Source: Carideicomes alvinocaridis (GTDB lineage Bacteria; Pseudomonadota; Alphaproteobacteria; Rhodobacterales; Rhodobacteraceae). Taken from it: a DNA stretch of 56,749 bases. The position numbers and the translations under genes were made by a program. The stretch covers positions 1 through 56,749 of the forward strand of contig SRJI02000027.1 of the NCBI GenBank assembly GCA_005473895.2, in the 5' to 3' direction. This document shows positions 43,543 to 51,964 of this stretch, one piece after another. How positions within the stretch are numbered: the first letter of the stretch is position 1; each line of letters starts with the position of its first letter. The notes beneath the pieces are model-generated. The model was not told the origin of the DNA and ran no database searches. It saw nothing but the letters and a program-made list of their open reading frames with translations.

Positions 43543-44658
43543 TCAGACCTCCGCCTTCAGCCTGTCGCGCAGCGCCCTCACCCGGCTGCGATGCTCGTCC
43601 GCGATCTCTCCCTCGCGCGGGTCGTCCAGCAGGGTCGTCAGCAATGTCTCCCCCGGCCGCCAGCGCCGCGGTGAGTCGAGCGCGCGCAGCAGGTCCTGCC
43701 CCGGCTCCGGCAGCCGCTCGGGAAGCTCGTGCCCGTTCAACCGCGCCCAGACCGAGGACCAGAGCCGCCCGACCGTCCAGGGCGTGTAGCCGCCGCCGCC
43801 CAGCACCAGCATCGGCACCTGCAGCTCCATCAGCGCCTCCAGCACCTCGAGGTGCATCCGGTTGGAGGCGGCGAGACGGGCCAGCGGATCCTCCAGCAGC
43901 GCGTCCGCCCCGCATTGCAGCACGATGGTCTGCGGGCGGTGGCGCTGGATCGCGGGCAGGATCACCTCGTGCAGCGCCAGGCGGAAGGCTCCGTCCCCCG
44001 TGGCGCGCGGCAGCGGCAGATTCAGCGCCACGCCGCCCGCGCGATCCTCCAGCGCGCCGGTGAAGGGCCAGCGCCGCTCTTCGTGGGTGGAGATCAGCAG
44101 CATCCCCTCGGTGCCGGAAAACGCCGCCTCCACCCCGTCGCAATGATGCGCGTCTATGTCGACATAGGCGATCCGCTCCAGCCCCCGGGCGCGCAGGGTG
44201 AGCATGGCCAGCACCGGGTCGTTGAAATAGCAGAAGCCCGAGGCGCGTCCGGGCATCCCGTGATGCGTGCCGCCCCCGGGATTGAAGACGCGGCCCACCC
44301 CCGAGGCCAGCAGCTCCGCCCCCAGCACCGAGCCGCCGGCGGCGGTGGCCGGGCGGCGGAACATCTCGCCGTAGACCGGGTTCGACAGGGTCCCGAGCCC
44401 GTAGCGGTCGCGCGTCTCGGCATCGACCCCCTGCGCCGCCTCGGCCGCTTGCAGGGCATCGATGTAGTCGGGGGCGTGGAAGGCCTGCAGCGCGGCGGGC
44501 TTGGCGCGCGGGCTCACGCGGTACTGGTCGGAGGGCAGCCAGCCCATGGCGCGGCAGAGGTCGATCACCACCGGCACCCGCTGGATCGCCAGCGGATGGT
44601 GCGGCCCGTAGCGCGAGCCTCGGTAGATGTTCGACCCGATGAAGACCGGCGCCTGCAT
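43543..44658 (-). CDS. Histone deacetylase family protein (AcuC/acetylpolyamine deacetylase-like)
   Basis: A 371-residue zinc deacetylase of the HDAC superfamily. The active site is visible: GGGTHHGMPGRASGFCYFND (two His), VDIDAHHCDGVEAAF (zinc-binding DxH), QCGADALLEDPL (second Asp) and LGGGGYTPWTVGRLW (the Gly-rich loop and Tyr). Substrates may be acetylated polyamines or acetylated proteins such as acetyl-CoA synthetase. The start at 44658 has GGAGAGG upstream, although the frame stays open for 68 further codons through a gene-free area. Confidence 0.9.
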   Translation of the reverse strand: MQAPVFIGSNIYRGSRYGPHHPLAIQRVPVVIDLCRAMGWLPSDQYRVSPRAKPAALQAFHAPDYIDALQAAEAAQGVDAETRDRYGLGTLSNPVYGEMFRRPATAAGGSVLGAELLASGVGRVFNPGGGTHHGMPGRASGFCYFNDPVLAMLTLRARGLERIAYVDIDAHHCDGVEAAFSGTEGMLLISTHEERRWPFTGALEDRAGGVALNLPLPRATGDGAFRLALHEVILPAIQRHRPQTIVLQCGADALLEDPLARLAASNRMHLEVLEALMELQVPMLVLGGGGYTPWTVGRLWSSVWARLNGHELPERLPEPGQDLLRALDSPRRWRPGETLLTTLLDDPREGEIADEHRSRVRALRDRLKAEV

Positions 44659-45077
44659 CGCCTCTCCTTTTCTTCCCTGCCCGTGACCGGCCTCGCGCTC
44701 AACGCGACCGTCGCGACCTTGCCCGCCCTTTACGCCCTGCGTGGCCTTCCGGTGCCGCGGAACGTGCGCGACCTTCTCGGTCTGCGCCACCTGCGCGCCG
44801 TTCCACCCCGCGCGACCGGCACGAGCAGTCTGTTCCACACCGCTGCCAGACGTCCCCGCCATGAGTCGCCGGCATGATCGGCTCTCGTGCGACCGCCCGC
44901 CCGACTGGACCTTCTCGATCCGCGAGACCTGCGCACCCCGCGAGCCCTCCGCGACCTGCCGACCTGCCCCCGACCTGCGGCCAGAATAGCGCGCCGGCCA
45001 CGCCTGTCACCTCGGCGGCGGGTGCGGGCCCTTCCCTTTCCCGCGGCACGTCGCTAAGCCGTTCGCAGGACTTCGTA
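44659..45077. other. 419-base divergent region without a supported gene
   Basis: No frame here has protein-like composition. The stretch is rich in the words GCGACC and GACCTGC, densest at about 44925-44990, giving a loosely repetitive look without a fixed period. The promoters of the HDAC-like gene and the AbrB transporter should be here. Confidence 0.5.
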
Positions 45078-46154
45078 ATGCACGCCATGACCCCAGCCAA
45101 TATCCTGACCGCCCTTTGGCTGACCCTTGTCGGCGCCGGGGGCGGTGCGCTTGCCGCCATGGCGCATATGCCGATGCCTTGGCTGACGGGCAGCATGGCG
45201 ACGGCGACGCTGATCGTGCGGATCTTTCCCCGCGCCCTGCCCGAGGGCTTCGTCTTCCCGCAGGGGATCCGCATGTGCTTCATCGCCATCATCGGCATGA
45301 CGATCGGCCAACAGGTGCATCCCGACCTCTTCCCGCAGGTGCCGCGGCTGGCGGCCTCTCTGCTGGCGGTGACGCTCTTCGTGCCGCTGACGCAGGGGGT
45401 GAACTACCTGATCTTCCGGCGCCTCGGCGGCTACGACCCGGCCACGGCCTTCTTCTCCGGCTCGCCCGGCGGGCTGATGGAATCCATGACCATGGGCGAA
45501 CAGGCGGGCGCCGATATCCAGGTGCTGACGCTGCAGCAATTCCTGCGGATCATCGTGGTCCTGACGGTGATCCCCTTCGGCATGTCGCTCTGGCACGGCA
45601 CGCCGGTCGGCTCGGCCGCGGGGCTGGCCGGGCAGCTTCCGGTCTCGGGCCTGCCGCTGCCGGCGACGCTGGCGGTGCTGGCCGCCGCCGGCGCGCTCGG
45701 CCTCGCGCTCGGGCACAAGCTGCACATGCCGGCAAGCCAGCTGGTCGGGCCGATGCTGATCGCGGCGTTGCTGAACTTCATGCCCATTCCCCAGATCGCC
45801 ACCCCGGCCTGGGGCGTGCTGGTGGCGCAGCTGGTCATCGGGGTCAGCCTCGGCTGCCGGTTCTACGGCATCTCGGGGCGCATGATCGGGCGCGGCATCG
45901 GCCTGAGCGCGCTGTCGGTGGGGTCGATGCTGATCATCGGCGCACTGCTGTCGATGCTGCTGATCGCGCCCACGGGGCTGGGATTCGAGGTGCTCTGGAT
46001 CAGTTTCGCCCCCGGCGGGGTGACCGAGATGTCGCTGATCGCCATCAGCCTCGCCGCCAACCCGGCCGTGGTGTCGCTGCACCACATCTACCGCATCCTG
46101 CTGACCGTGGTGCTGATGTCGTCGCTGTTCAAGCGGATCGCGGGCCGGGCGTAG
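45078..46154 (+). CDS. AbrB family membrane protein/transporter
   Basis: A 358-residue membrane protein with about ten helices forming two copies of the AbrB duplication unit (first around GALAAMAHMPMPWLTGSMAT, second around LALGHKLHMPASQLVGPMLI). Conserved TAFFSGSPGGLMESMTMGEQ and FAPGGVTEMSLIAISL lie at equivalent places in each half. Family members are putative ammonia monooxygenase-like or organic acid transporters; function here is unknown. The start at 45078 has AGGA upstream. Confidence 0.87.
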   Translation: MHAMTPANILTALWLTLVGAGGGALAAMAHMPMPWLTGSMATATLIVRIFPRALPEGFVFPQGIRMCFIAIIGMTIGQQVHPDLFPQVPRLAASLLAVTLFVPLTQGVNYLIFRRLGGYDPATAFFSGSPGGLMESMTMGEQAGADIQVLTLQQFLRIIVVLTVIPFGMSLWHGTPVGSAAGLAGQLPVSGLPLPATLAVLAAAGALGLALGHKLHMPASQLVGPMLIAALLNFMPIPQIATPAWGVLVAQLVIGVSLGCRFYGISGRMIGRGIGLSALSVGSMLIIGALLSMLLIAPTGLGFEVLWISFAPGGVTEMSLIAISLAANPAVVSLHHIYRILLTVVLMSSLFKRIAGRA

Positions 46155-46365
46155 CGGACGGCTGAACGGAGGGCTGCGGGCGCTCGCGGGCGGGCGTCTT
46201 CCTCTGGTCTTCGGGGGGTATGGAGCCGCCAACCTCCCCAGATCAAGCCGCGCCATTGATGACAGAGCGTACCGGGGGCGAAATCGGGTGCCGCCCGGCA
46301 GGGCTGCGAACCTTGCTCCGAATGCGCGCGCCGGAGAGGTCGGCCGGAGGAGCCGGGCCGAGGGC

Positions 46366-48177
46366 TCAGCCCCCCGCCTTTTCCTCCAGCTCCAGCCATT
46401 CCTCCTCGGCCTTGCCCAGGGCCTCCTGCCGGGTCGACAGCGCCTCGGTGGCCTTCTGGAACTTGACCGGCTCGCGGGTGAAGAGCTCCGGGTCCGACAG
46501 AAGCTCTTCCAGCTTGCCGATCTCCGCCTCCAAGCGCTCGATCACGCCAGGCAATTCCTCCAGCCGGTGCTTTTCCTTGAAACTCATCTTGCCATTGGAC
46601 TTGGCGGGTTTCGCGGCCGGTTTCGCCTTCGCCTCGCCCTTGGGCTTCGCGGGGGCCTCGGGCTCATCCGCCTGCCGCTGGGCCTGGTAGTCGGACCAGC
46701 CGCCGGCATAGACCGTGGCCTTGCCGTCCCCCTCCATCGCGATGGTGAGCGAGGCGACGCGGTCGAGGAAATCCCGGTCGTGGCTGACCAGCAGCACGGT
46801 GCCGTCGTAATCGTCCAGCAGCTCCTGCAGCAGGTCTAGCGTCTCGACATCCAGGTCGTTCGTCGGCTCGTCGAGCACCAGCAGGTTCGATTCCCGCGCC
46901 ATGAGCTTGGCCAGCAGCAGCCGCGCGCGTTCCCCGCCGGAAAGCGAGCGCACCGGCGCCCGGGCCTGCGCCTCGTCGAAGAGGAAGTCCTTGAGATAAC
47001 CCACGACGTGACGGGGCTGGCCACGGACCAGCACCTGGTCGGCCTTGCCGGAGACCCGCATCTCCTGGTCGCCGGTCAGGTTTTCCCAGAGCGACTGGTC
47101 CGGGTCGAGCTGCGCGCGCGCCTGGTCGAAGATCGCGATCTCGAGGTTGGTGCCGAGCTTCACCTCGCCCTCGTCCGGCGCCTCGCGCCCGGTGAGCATG
47201 TTGAGCATCGTGGTCTTGCCCACGCCGTTGGGCCCCACCAGCGCCACCCGGTCGCCGCGCTGAATGGTAAGGGAGAACGGCGCGAGGATCCGCTTGTCGC
47301 CGAAGGCCTTGGTAATGCCCTGCGCCTCGATAACCTTCTTGCCCGATTTCGGCCCCGACTCGAGCGCCATGGCCGCGGTGCCCTGCCGCTTGATCATCGC
47401 CGCGCGCTCGGCCCGCAGGTCCTGCAGCGCCCGCACCCGGCCCTGGTTGCGCTTGCGCCGGGCAGAGATCCCCTCGACCGCCCAGCGGGCCTCGGCCTTG
47501 ATCCTGCGGTCCATCTTGTGGCGCTGCTGATCCTCTTCCTCCCAGATCTTCTCGCGCCAGGCCTCGAACCCCTTGAAGCCCACCTCGCCGCGCCGGATCA
47601 CGCCGCGGTCGATCCAGAGCGTGGCGCGCGTCAGTTCGTTCAGGAAGGCGCGGTCGTGCGAGATGATGACATAGGCGGCGCGGGTGGATTTGAGTTCCGA
47701 TTCCAGCCAGCGGATCGCGGTGATGTCGAGGTGGTTGGTGGGCTCGTCCAGGAGCATCAGCTCCGGTCCGCCGGCCATCAGCCGCGCCAGCGCCGCGCGC
47801 CGCCGCTCCCCGCCCGAGGCGGTGGCCACGCGTTTGTCGGGATCGAAGCCCAGCCCCTCGCCCGCGCGCTCCACGAGGTAGAGTTGCCCGGGCTCCAGCC
47901 CCTCGGTGGCGAAATCGCCGAGCGTCTCGAAGCCGGACATGACCGGATCCTGCTCCATGTAGGCGACGTCGACGCCGGGGGGGATCACGCGGGTGCCGCG
48001 ATCGGCCTCCACCTGCCCGGCCATGACCTTGAGCAACGTGGATTTGCCCGAGCCGTTGCGCCCCACCAGCGCCAGCCGGTCGCCGGGATGGACCACGAGG
48101 TCGATGCCGTCGAAGACCGGGTCGCCGCCGAAGGTGAGGGAAATGTCGTTGAGCTGAAGAAGGGGTGCGCGTGCCAT
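46366..48177 (-). CDS. ABC-F family ATPase, Uup type
   Basis: A 603-residue protein with two ABC domains and no membrane part. Walker A: GRNGSGKST (first) and GPNGVGKTT (second); signatures around SGGERRRAALARLM and LSGGERARLLLAKLM; Walker B LMLLDEPTNHLDI and LLVLDEPTNDLDV. A Lys/Ala/Pro linker and a C-terminal coiled coil (about residues 525-600, RLEELPGVIERLEAEIGKLE) match Uup. ABC-F proteins act on ribosomes or on branched DNA. The start at 48177 begins at the first domain. Convergent with the AbrB gene. Confidence 0.92.
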   Translation of the reverse strand: MARAPLLQLNDISLTFGGDPVFDGIDLVVHPGDRLALVGRNGSGKSTLLKVMAGQVEADRGTRVIPPGVDVAYMEQDPVMSGFETLGDFATEGLEPGQLYLVERAGEGLGFDPDKRVATASGGERRRAALARLMAGGPELMLLDEPTNHLDITAIRWLESELKSTRAAYVIISHDRAFLNELTRATLWIDRGVIRRGEVGFKGFEAWREKIWEEEDQQRHKMDRRIKAEARWAVEGISARRKRNQGRVRALQDLRAERAAMIKRQGTAAMALESGPKSGKKVIEAQGITKAFGDKRILAPFSLTIQRGDRVALVGPNGVGKTTMLNMLTGREAPDEGEVKLGTNLEIAIFDQARAQLDPDQSLWENLTGDQEMRVSGKADQVLVRGQPRHVVGYLKDFLFDEAQARAPVRSLSGGERARLLLAKLMARESNLLVLDEPTNDLDVETLDLLQELLDDYDGTVLLVSHDRDFLDRVASLTIAMEGDGKATVYAGGWSDYQAQRQADEPEAPAKPKGEAKAKPAAKPAKSNGKMSFKEKHRLEELPGVIERLEAEIGKLEELLSDPELFTREPVKFQKATEALSTRQEALGKAEEEWLELEEKAGG

Positions 48178-48302
48178 GGGCGCCAGCTAATCGCGCCCCG
48201 CGGAAAGGTCAACGCGCCGCGTCGTGCCCCTGTCGTCAGTCGCGCAGGTCCGGCCCGTGGGCGGACGGAGACGACCCCAAGGTCACAGCCGGCCCGGAAA
48301 CG

Positions 48303-48327
48303 AAAAAAGGCGCCCGAGGGGCGCCTT
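48303..48327 (-). terminator. Intrinsic terminator of tRNA-Asp
   Basis: AAGGCGCCC and GGGCGCCTT form a 9-base-pair stem with a 3-base loop, followed on the minus strand by a T-run (TTTTTT overlapping the stem end). It lies 14 bases beyond the 3' end of the tRNA. Confidence 0.88.
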
Positions 48328-48341
48328 GTCTCGAACAGCGG

Positions 48342-48418
48342 TGGCGCGGTTGACGGGGCTCGAACCCGCGACCTCCGGCGTGACAGGCCGGCACTCTAAC
48401 CAACTGAGCTACAACCGC
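48342..48418 (-). tRNA. tRNA-Asp (anticodon GTC)
   Basis: The minus strand folds into a standard cloverleaf: acceptor stem GCGGTTG / CAACCGC, D-arm GCTCAGTTGGTTAGAGT, anticodon stem CCGGC / GCCGG with loop CTGTCAC giving anticodon GTC, T-arm GCGGGTTCGAGCCCCGT. The discriminator base is G and CCA is encoded, ending at 48342. The identity elements (G discriminator, GTC) agree with aspartate. A terminator follows. Confidence 0.97.
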
Positions 48419-48510
48419 CCGCTGCATCGCCCCGGCAATCGCCGTGGCGTGGAGCGGTGTCTAGAGGCGCGGGCCGCGGGCGTCAAGCGACAAAACCCGC
48501 CGAAAGGTGC

Positions 48511-48538
48511 AAAAATCCGACCGCCCCTGCGAGAGGGG
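48511..48538 (-). terminator. Weak terminator after xylG
   Basis: CCCCT and AGGGG form a short stem directly after the xylG stop codon, with five T eight bases further on. It could end the xylFHG transcript ahead of the tRNA. Confidence 0.4.
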
Positions 48539-49300
48539 TTAGGCCGCCTCTTCCCGCGGGTTCCGCCCCATGATGATCATCGACAGGATGTCGTCCTCGG
48601 TCACGTCCTCGACCCGCTCGGTGCCGATGAGCTGGCCGTTTTTCATCACCGAGACCCGGTCGCAGAGCTCCATCATCTCGCGCGTGTCGTGGGAGATCAG
48701 GAAGATGCCCAGTCCCTGCGCCTTGAGCTCCTGGATCAGGTCGGCCACCATCTGGGTCTCGTGCACGCCGAGCGCCGCGGTGGGCTCGTCCATGATCAGG
48801 ATCTTCGCGTTGAAATAGACCGCGCGGGCGATCGCCACCGATTGCCGCTGGCCGCCCGAAAGCGACTTTACAGGCTCGGCGAACCGCTGGAAGTTGGGGT
48901 TGAGCCGCGCCATGATCTTGCGCGTCTCCGCCTCCATCGCGTCGTCGTTGAGAAAGCCCATCGGGGTCACGATCTCGCGCCCGAGGAACAGGTTGGACGA
49001 GGCGTTGAGATTGTCCGCCAGCGCCAGCGTCTGGTAGATCGTCTCGATGTTGTGGCGGCGGGAATCGCGGGGATTGCTGATCTCCACCTTTTCGCCGTTG
49101 ATGCGGATCTCGCCCGAATCCGGCTTGTAGGCGCCCGACAGCATCTTGATCAGCGTGGATTTCCCGGCGCCGTTATGGCCCAGCAGGCCCAGCACTTCGC
49201 CCGGGTAGAGCTCGATCGAGACATGGTCCACCGCGTGGACCCCGCCGAAGGAGATGCACATGTCCTTCAGCTCGACGAGAGGGGTTTCACCGTTGCGCAT
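48539..49300 (-). CDS. xylG: Sugar ABC transporter ATP-binding protein, XylG-like
   Basis: A 253-residue single ABC ATPase of the CUT2 sugar uptake class: Walker A GHNGAGKST, signature LSGGQRQSVAIARAV, Walker B ILIMDEPTAALGV, switch His FLISHDT. E. coli XylG has two ABC domains; this short version with one domain is typical of the alphaproteobacterial XylFHG set. It powers the permease encoded just upstream, whose stop lies one base before its start. Confidence 0.88.
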   Translation of the reverse strand: MRNGETPLVELKDMCISFGGVHAVDHVSIELYPGEVLGLLGHNGAGKSTLIKMLSGAYKPDSGEIRINGEKVEISNPRDSRRHNIETIYQTLALADNLNASSNLFLGREIVTPMGFLNDDAMEAETRKIMARLNPNFQRFAEPVKSLSGGQRQSVAIARAVYFNAKILIMDEPTAALGVHETQMVADLIQELKAQGLGIFLISHDTREMMELCDRVSVMKNGQLIGTERVEDVTEDDILSMIIMGRNPREEAA

Positions 49301-49301
49301 C

Positions 49302-50624
49302 TCAGTCTCCTCCGGTCCGCTTGCGGTACTGGATGTCGATCCAGACGGCCAGCACCAGCACCGCGCCGACGACGATGTTCTGCAGCGGCGCGTCGACGCC
49401 CACCATGGCCATGCCCGATTGCAGCGACTGCATGATCAGCGCGCCCAGGATGGCGCCGTAGATCGTGCCCGACCCGCCCGACAGCGCCGTGCCCCCGATC
49501 ACCGCCGCCGCGATCACCCGCAGCTCGTCCAGCGTGCCGATATCGTTGGTGTGGTTGGCGAGCCGCGCCGAGGCCACCACCGCCGAGACCGCGCAGAGCA
49601 GCCCCATGATGGCGAAGACCTTGACCGTCAGCATCCGCGTGTTGATCCCCGACAGCTCTGCCGCGTCTGGGTTGCCGCCGGTGGCGAAGATGTAGCGCCC
49701 CAGCCGGGTGCGCCGCGCCACCATCGTCATGATCGCGGCCACGCCGATCAGCACCAGCACCGAGATCGGCAGCCCGTAGGAGGCGGTGTAGCCCTCGGGC
49801 ATCTCGGTGCCCGCCTGGCGGAAGTTCCGCGCCAGCACCCGCTGGGGGATGTCGTAGGCGTTGAGGATGGCGATGAAGCCGAGGATGCCGGCCGCCATGA
49901 TCGCGGCGACGACGCATTCGGCCCAGAACGGCTTGACCGTGACGTCATGGGCGATCTTGCGGCGCCGTCCGTTGAATATGGTGAAGATCGTCGCCACCAC
50001 GGCGAGCACGCCCACGATCCATGACCCCGTCACGCCCAGCGTGCCGGAAATGCCGCCGAACTTGCGGAACGTGTCGTCGAGCGGCCCGATGGTCTGGCCG
50101 TTGGTCAGGTACCAGGCCACGTAGCGCCAGACCAGCAGGCCGCCCAGCGTCACGATGAAGGCCGGGATGCCCTGGTAGCCGATCAGCCAGCCGTTGAAGG
50201 CCCCGATGGCGAGCCCCACGATGCAGCCCGCCGCGATGGCGAGCCAGGGGATCAGCGGGTGGCCGAAGCCGAGGCCCAGCGTTTCCGGCAGGATGCGCGT
50301 CTGCACCATCGCCATGACCGCGGAACAGGTGGCCAGCAGGGCCCCCACCGACAGGTCGATATGCCGGGTGACGATGACGAAGACCATGCCGGTCGCCATC
50401 AGCGCGACCGAGACCGTCTGGATCGTCAGGTTGAAGATGTTGCGCGGGGTCAGAAAGCGGCCGTCCGTGGCCACGTTGAATACGACGCAGATGATCAGGA
50501 AGGCCCCGATCATGCCCAGCAGCCGGGTATCGAGCTGGAGCGCCCCGAAGGCCCCCTTCACCCCGCCCGAGCCGGGTGCCCTCCTGTCGCTGTCGCCGCG
50601 CGCCGTGCTGGTGGTTTCGGCCAT
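49302..50624 (-). CDS. xylH: Sugar ABC transporter permease, XylH-like
   Basis: A 440-residue inner-membrane permease of the BPD_transp_2 (CUT2) class with about ten or more helices. Family features are VTRHIDLSVGALLATCSAVM and RVIAAAVIGGTALSGGSGTI. The length, with an inserted central loop (about residues 215-260), is characteristic of XylH rather than the shorter RbsC. The start at 50624 has GGAGAGG and AAGG upstream. It follows xylF after 97 bases that hold a stem-loop. Confidence 0.88.
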   Translation of the reverse strand: MAETTSTARGDSDRRAPGSGGVKGAFGALQLDTRLLGMIGAFLIICVVFNVATDGRFLTPRNIFNLTIQTVSVALMATGMVFVIVTRHIDLSVGALLATCSAVMAMVQTRILPETLGLGFGHPLIPWLAIAAGCIVGLAIGAFNGWLIGYQGIPAFIVTLGGLLVWRYVAWYLTNGQTIGPLDDTFRKFGGISGTLGVTGSWIVGVLAVVATIFTIFNGRRRKIAHDVTVKPFWAECVVAAIMAAGILGFIAILNAYDIPQRVLARNFRQAGTEMPEGYTASYGLPISVLVLIGVAAIMTMVARRTRLGRYIFATGGNPDAAELSGINTRMLTVKVFAIMGLLCAVSAVVASARLANHTNDIGTLDELRVIAAAVIGGTALSGGSGTIYGAILGALIMQSLQSGMAMVGVDAPLQNIVVGAVLVLAVWIDIQYRKRTGGD

Positions 50625-50654
50625 CCTTCGCCCTCTCCTCGCGTCTTCAGGCAA

Positions 50655-50689
50655 GACGGCCCCGGAGCGTGGTCGCGCCCGGAGCCGTC
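50655..50689 (-). other. Intercistronic stem-loop between xylF and xylH
   Basis: GACGGC (50655-50660) and GCCGTC (50684-50689) pair, with CCGG repeats inside that can extend the stem. There is no T-run. Stem-loops after binding-protein genes commonly protect the 3' end of that part of the message so that the binding protein is made in excess of the permease. Confidence 0.45.
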
Positions 50690-50721
50690 AATGACGGGTC
50701 AGTTGCCCCGCCGGTCTTGCA

Positions 50722-51756
50722 TCACTCGCAGGCCGCGACGTCACCCGACACGCCCTGGCACAGCTCGTCCTTGCCGATCCAGCCGGCATCGACGACCACG
50801 TCCAGGTTCTCCTTGGTGACCGGGACCGGCTCCAGGAACTCGGCCCAGAGCGTGGTGCCGGCCGGCGAGGTCCATTCCTCGGCGCCCTCGATATCCGACA
50901 TCGGCGTGCCCGAGGCCAGCTCGAGCGCGATCTCGGCGGCCCGCTTGCCCAGCTCGCGGCTGTCCTTCCACACGCTGACGGTCTGGGTGCCCTTGGCCAC
51001 CCGGTTCAGCGCCGCATGGTCGGCATCCTGGCCGGAGACCGGGATCCCCTCCATGCCCTGCGCGGTCAGTGCCGCGACCACGCCGCCGGCGGTGCCGTCG
51101 TTGGAGGCCACGACCGCGTCCACCTCGTTGTTCTCGGCGGTCAGGATCTGTTCCATGTTGCGCTGCGCGTTGGCCGGAAGCCAGCCGTCGGTATAGGCCT
51201 CGCCGACGATGGTGATCTTGCCGCTGTCGATGGCCTCCTGCAGGACCTCCTGCTGGCCACCGCGCAGGAAGTCGGCATTGGGATCGGTGGGCGAGCCCTT
51301 GATCATCACGTAATTGCCCTCGGGCTGCTGCTCCAGCACGGCGCGGGCCTGCATCCGGCCGACCTCGATATTGTCGAAGGTCAGGTAGAAGGCGCGGTCG
51401 TCCTCGATCAGGCGGTCATAGCCCACGATCGGCACGCCCTCGCGGAACGCGGCCTCCACGGCCGGGCCGATCGCCTGGCTGTCCTGGGCGAGGATGATCA
51501 GCGCATCGACACCCTGGGCCAGCAGGCTTTCCACGTCGGACAGCTGTTTCGACGAAGAGCTTTGCGCATCGGCGGAGACATATTCCGCGCCGGCCGCGTC
51601 CAGCGCCTTCTTGATCGCCGCCTCATCGGTCTTCCAGCGCTCCTCCTGGAAGTTCGACCAGCTCACGCCGACCGTGAGGTCATCCTGGGCGAACCCTGCG
51701 GTCGCGCCGACGCTCCCGGCCGCCAGCGCCGCCGCGAATACCAATGTGCGTTTCAT
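50722..51756 (-). CDS. xylF: Sugar (xylose-type) ABC transporter substrate-binding protein
   Basis: A 344-residue periplasmic binding protein. Residues 1-23 form the signal peptide (ending ATAGFAQ). The mature part starts with DLTVGVSWSNFQEERWKTDE, the XylF-type opening, and has ALIILAQDSQAIGPAVEAAF and VDAVVASNDGTAGGVV typical of the Peripla_BP_4 sugar class. The start at 51756 has GGGAGGA 8 bases upstream. It is first in the operon and is read from the promoter shared with the ROK gene. Xylose is the likeliest ligand, not proven. Confidence 0.9.
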   Translation of the reverse strand: MKRTLVFAAALAAGSVGATAGFAQDDLTVGVSWSNFQEERWKTDEAAIKKALDAAGAEYVSADAQSSSSKQLSDVESLLAQGVDALIILAQDSQAIGPAVEAAFREGVPIVGYDRLIEDDRAFYLTFDNIEVGRMQARAVLEQQPEGNYVMIKGSPTDPNADFLRGGQQEVLQEAIDSGKITIVGEAYTDGWLPANAQRNMEQILTAENNEVDAVVASNDGTAGGVVAALTAQGMEGIPVSGQDADHAALNRVAKGTQTVSVWKDSRELGKRAAEIALELASGTPMSDIEGAEEWTSPAGTTLWAEFLEPVPVTKENLDVVVDAGWIGKDELCQGVSGDVAACE

Positions 51757-51839
51757 CGAAAATCCTCCCATGCATCTATCTGGTCCGGAGCAGCCCTCCG
51801 GCCCGGCGGATTCGCCAGACGGATCGGACAATGGCACAC

Positions 51840-51860
51840 TTAATTCGGGTGTCAAATTAA
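51840..51860. promoter_or_regulatory. Putative operator and xylF -35 region
   Basis: TTAATT (51840-51845) and AATTAA (51855-51860) form a perfect 6-9-6 inverted repeat in the divergent space between xylF and the ROK gene. On the minus strand it overlaps a perfect -35 hexamer TTGACA (51850-51855); a -10-like CATTGT lies 16-17 bases further. A bound ROK dimer would block this promoter. AT-rich palindromes are typical ROK/XylR sites. Confidence 0.5.
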
Positions 51861-51964
51861 AACTGGCAACTTCGGGTGCGAGATACCCGCAATGGCAGAG
51901 ATTCCGGTTGGTTTGGCGGGAATTCCGCGTATGATGCCGCAGATTAAATTCGGCTAGTGAAGTA

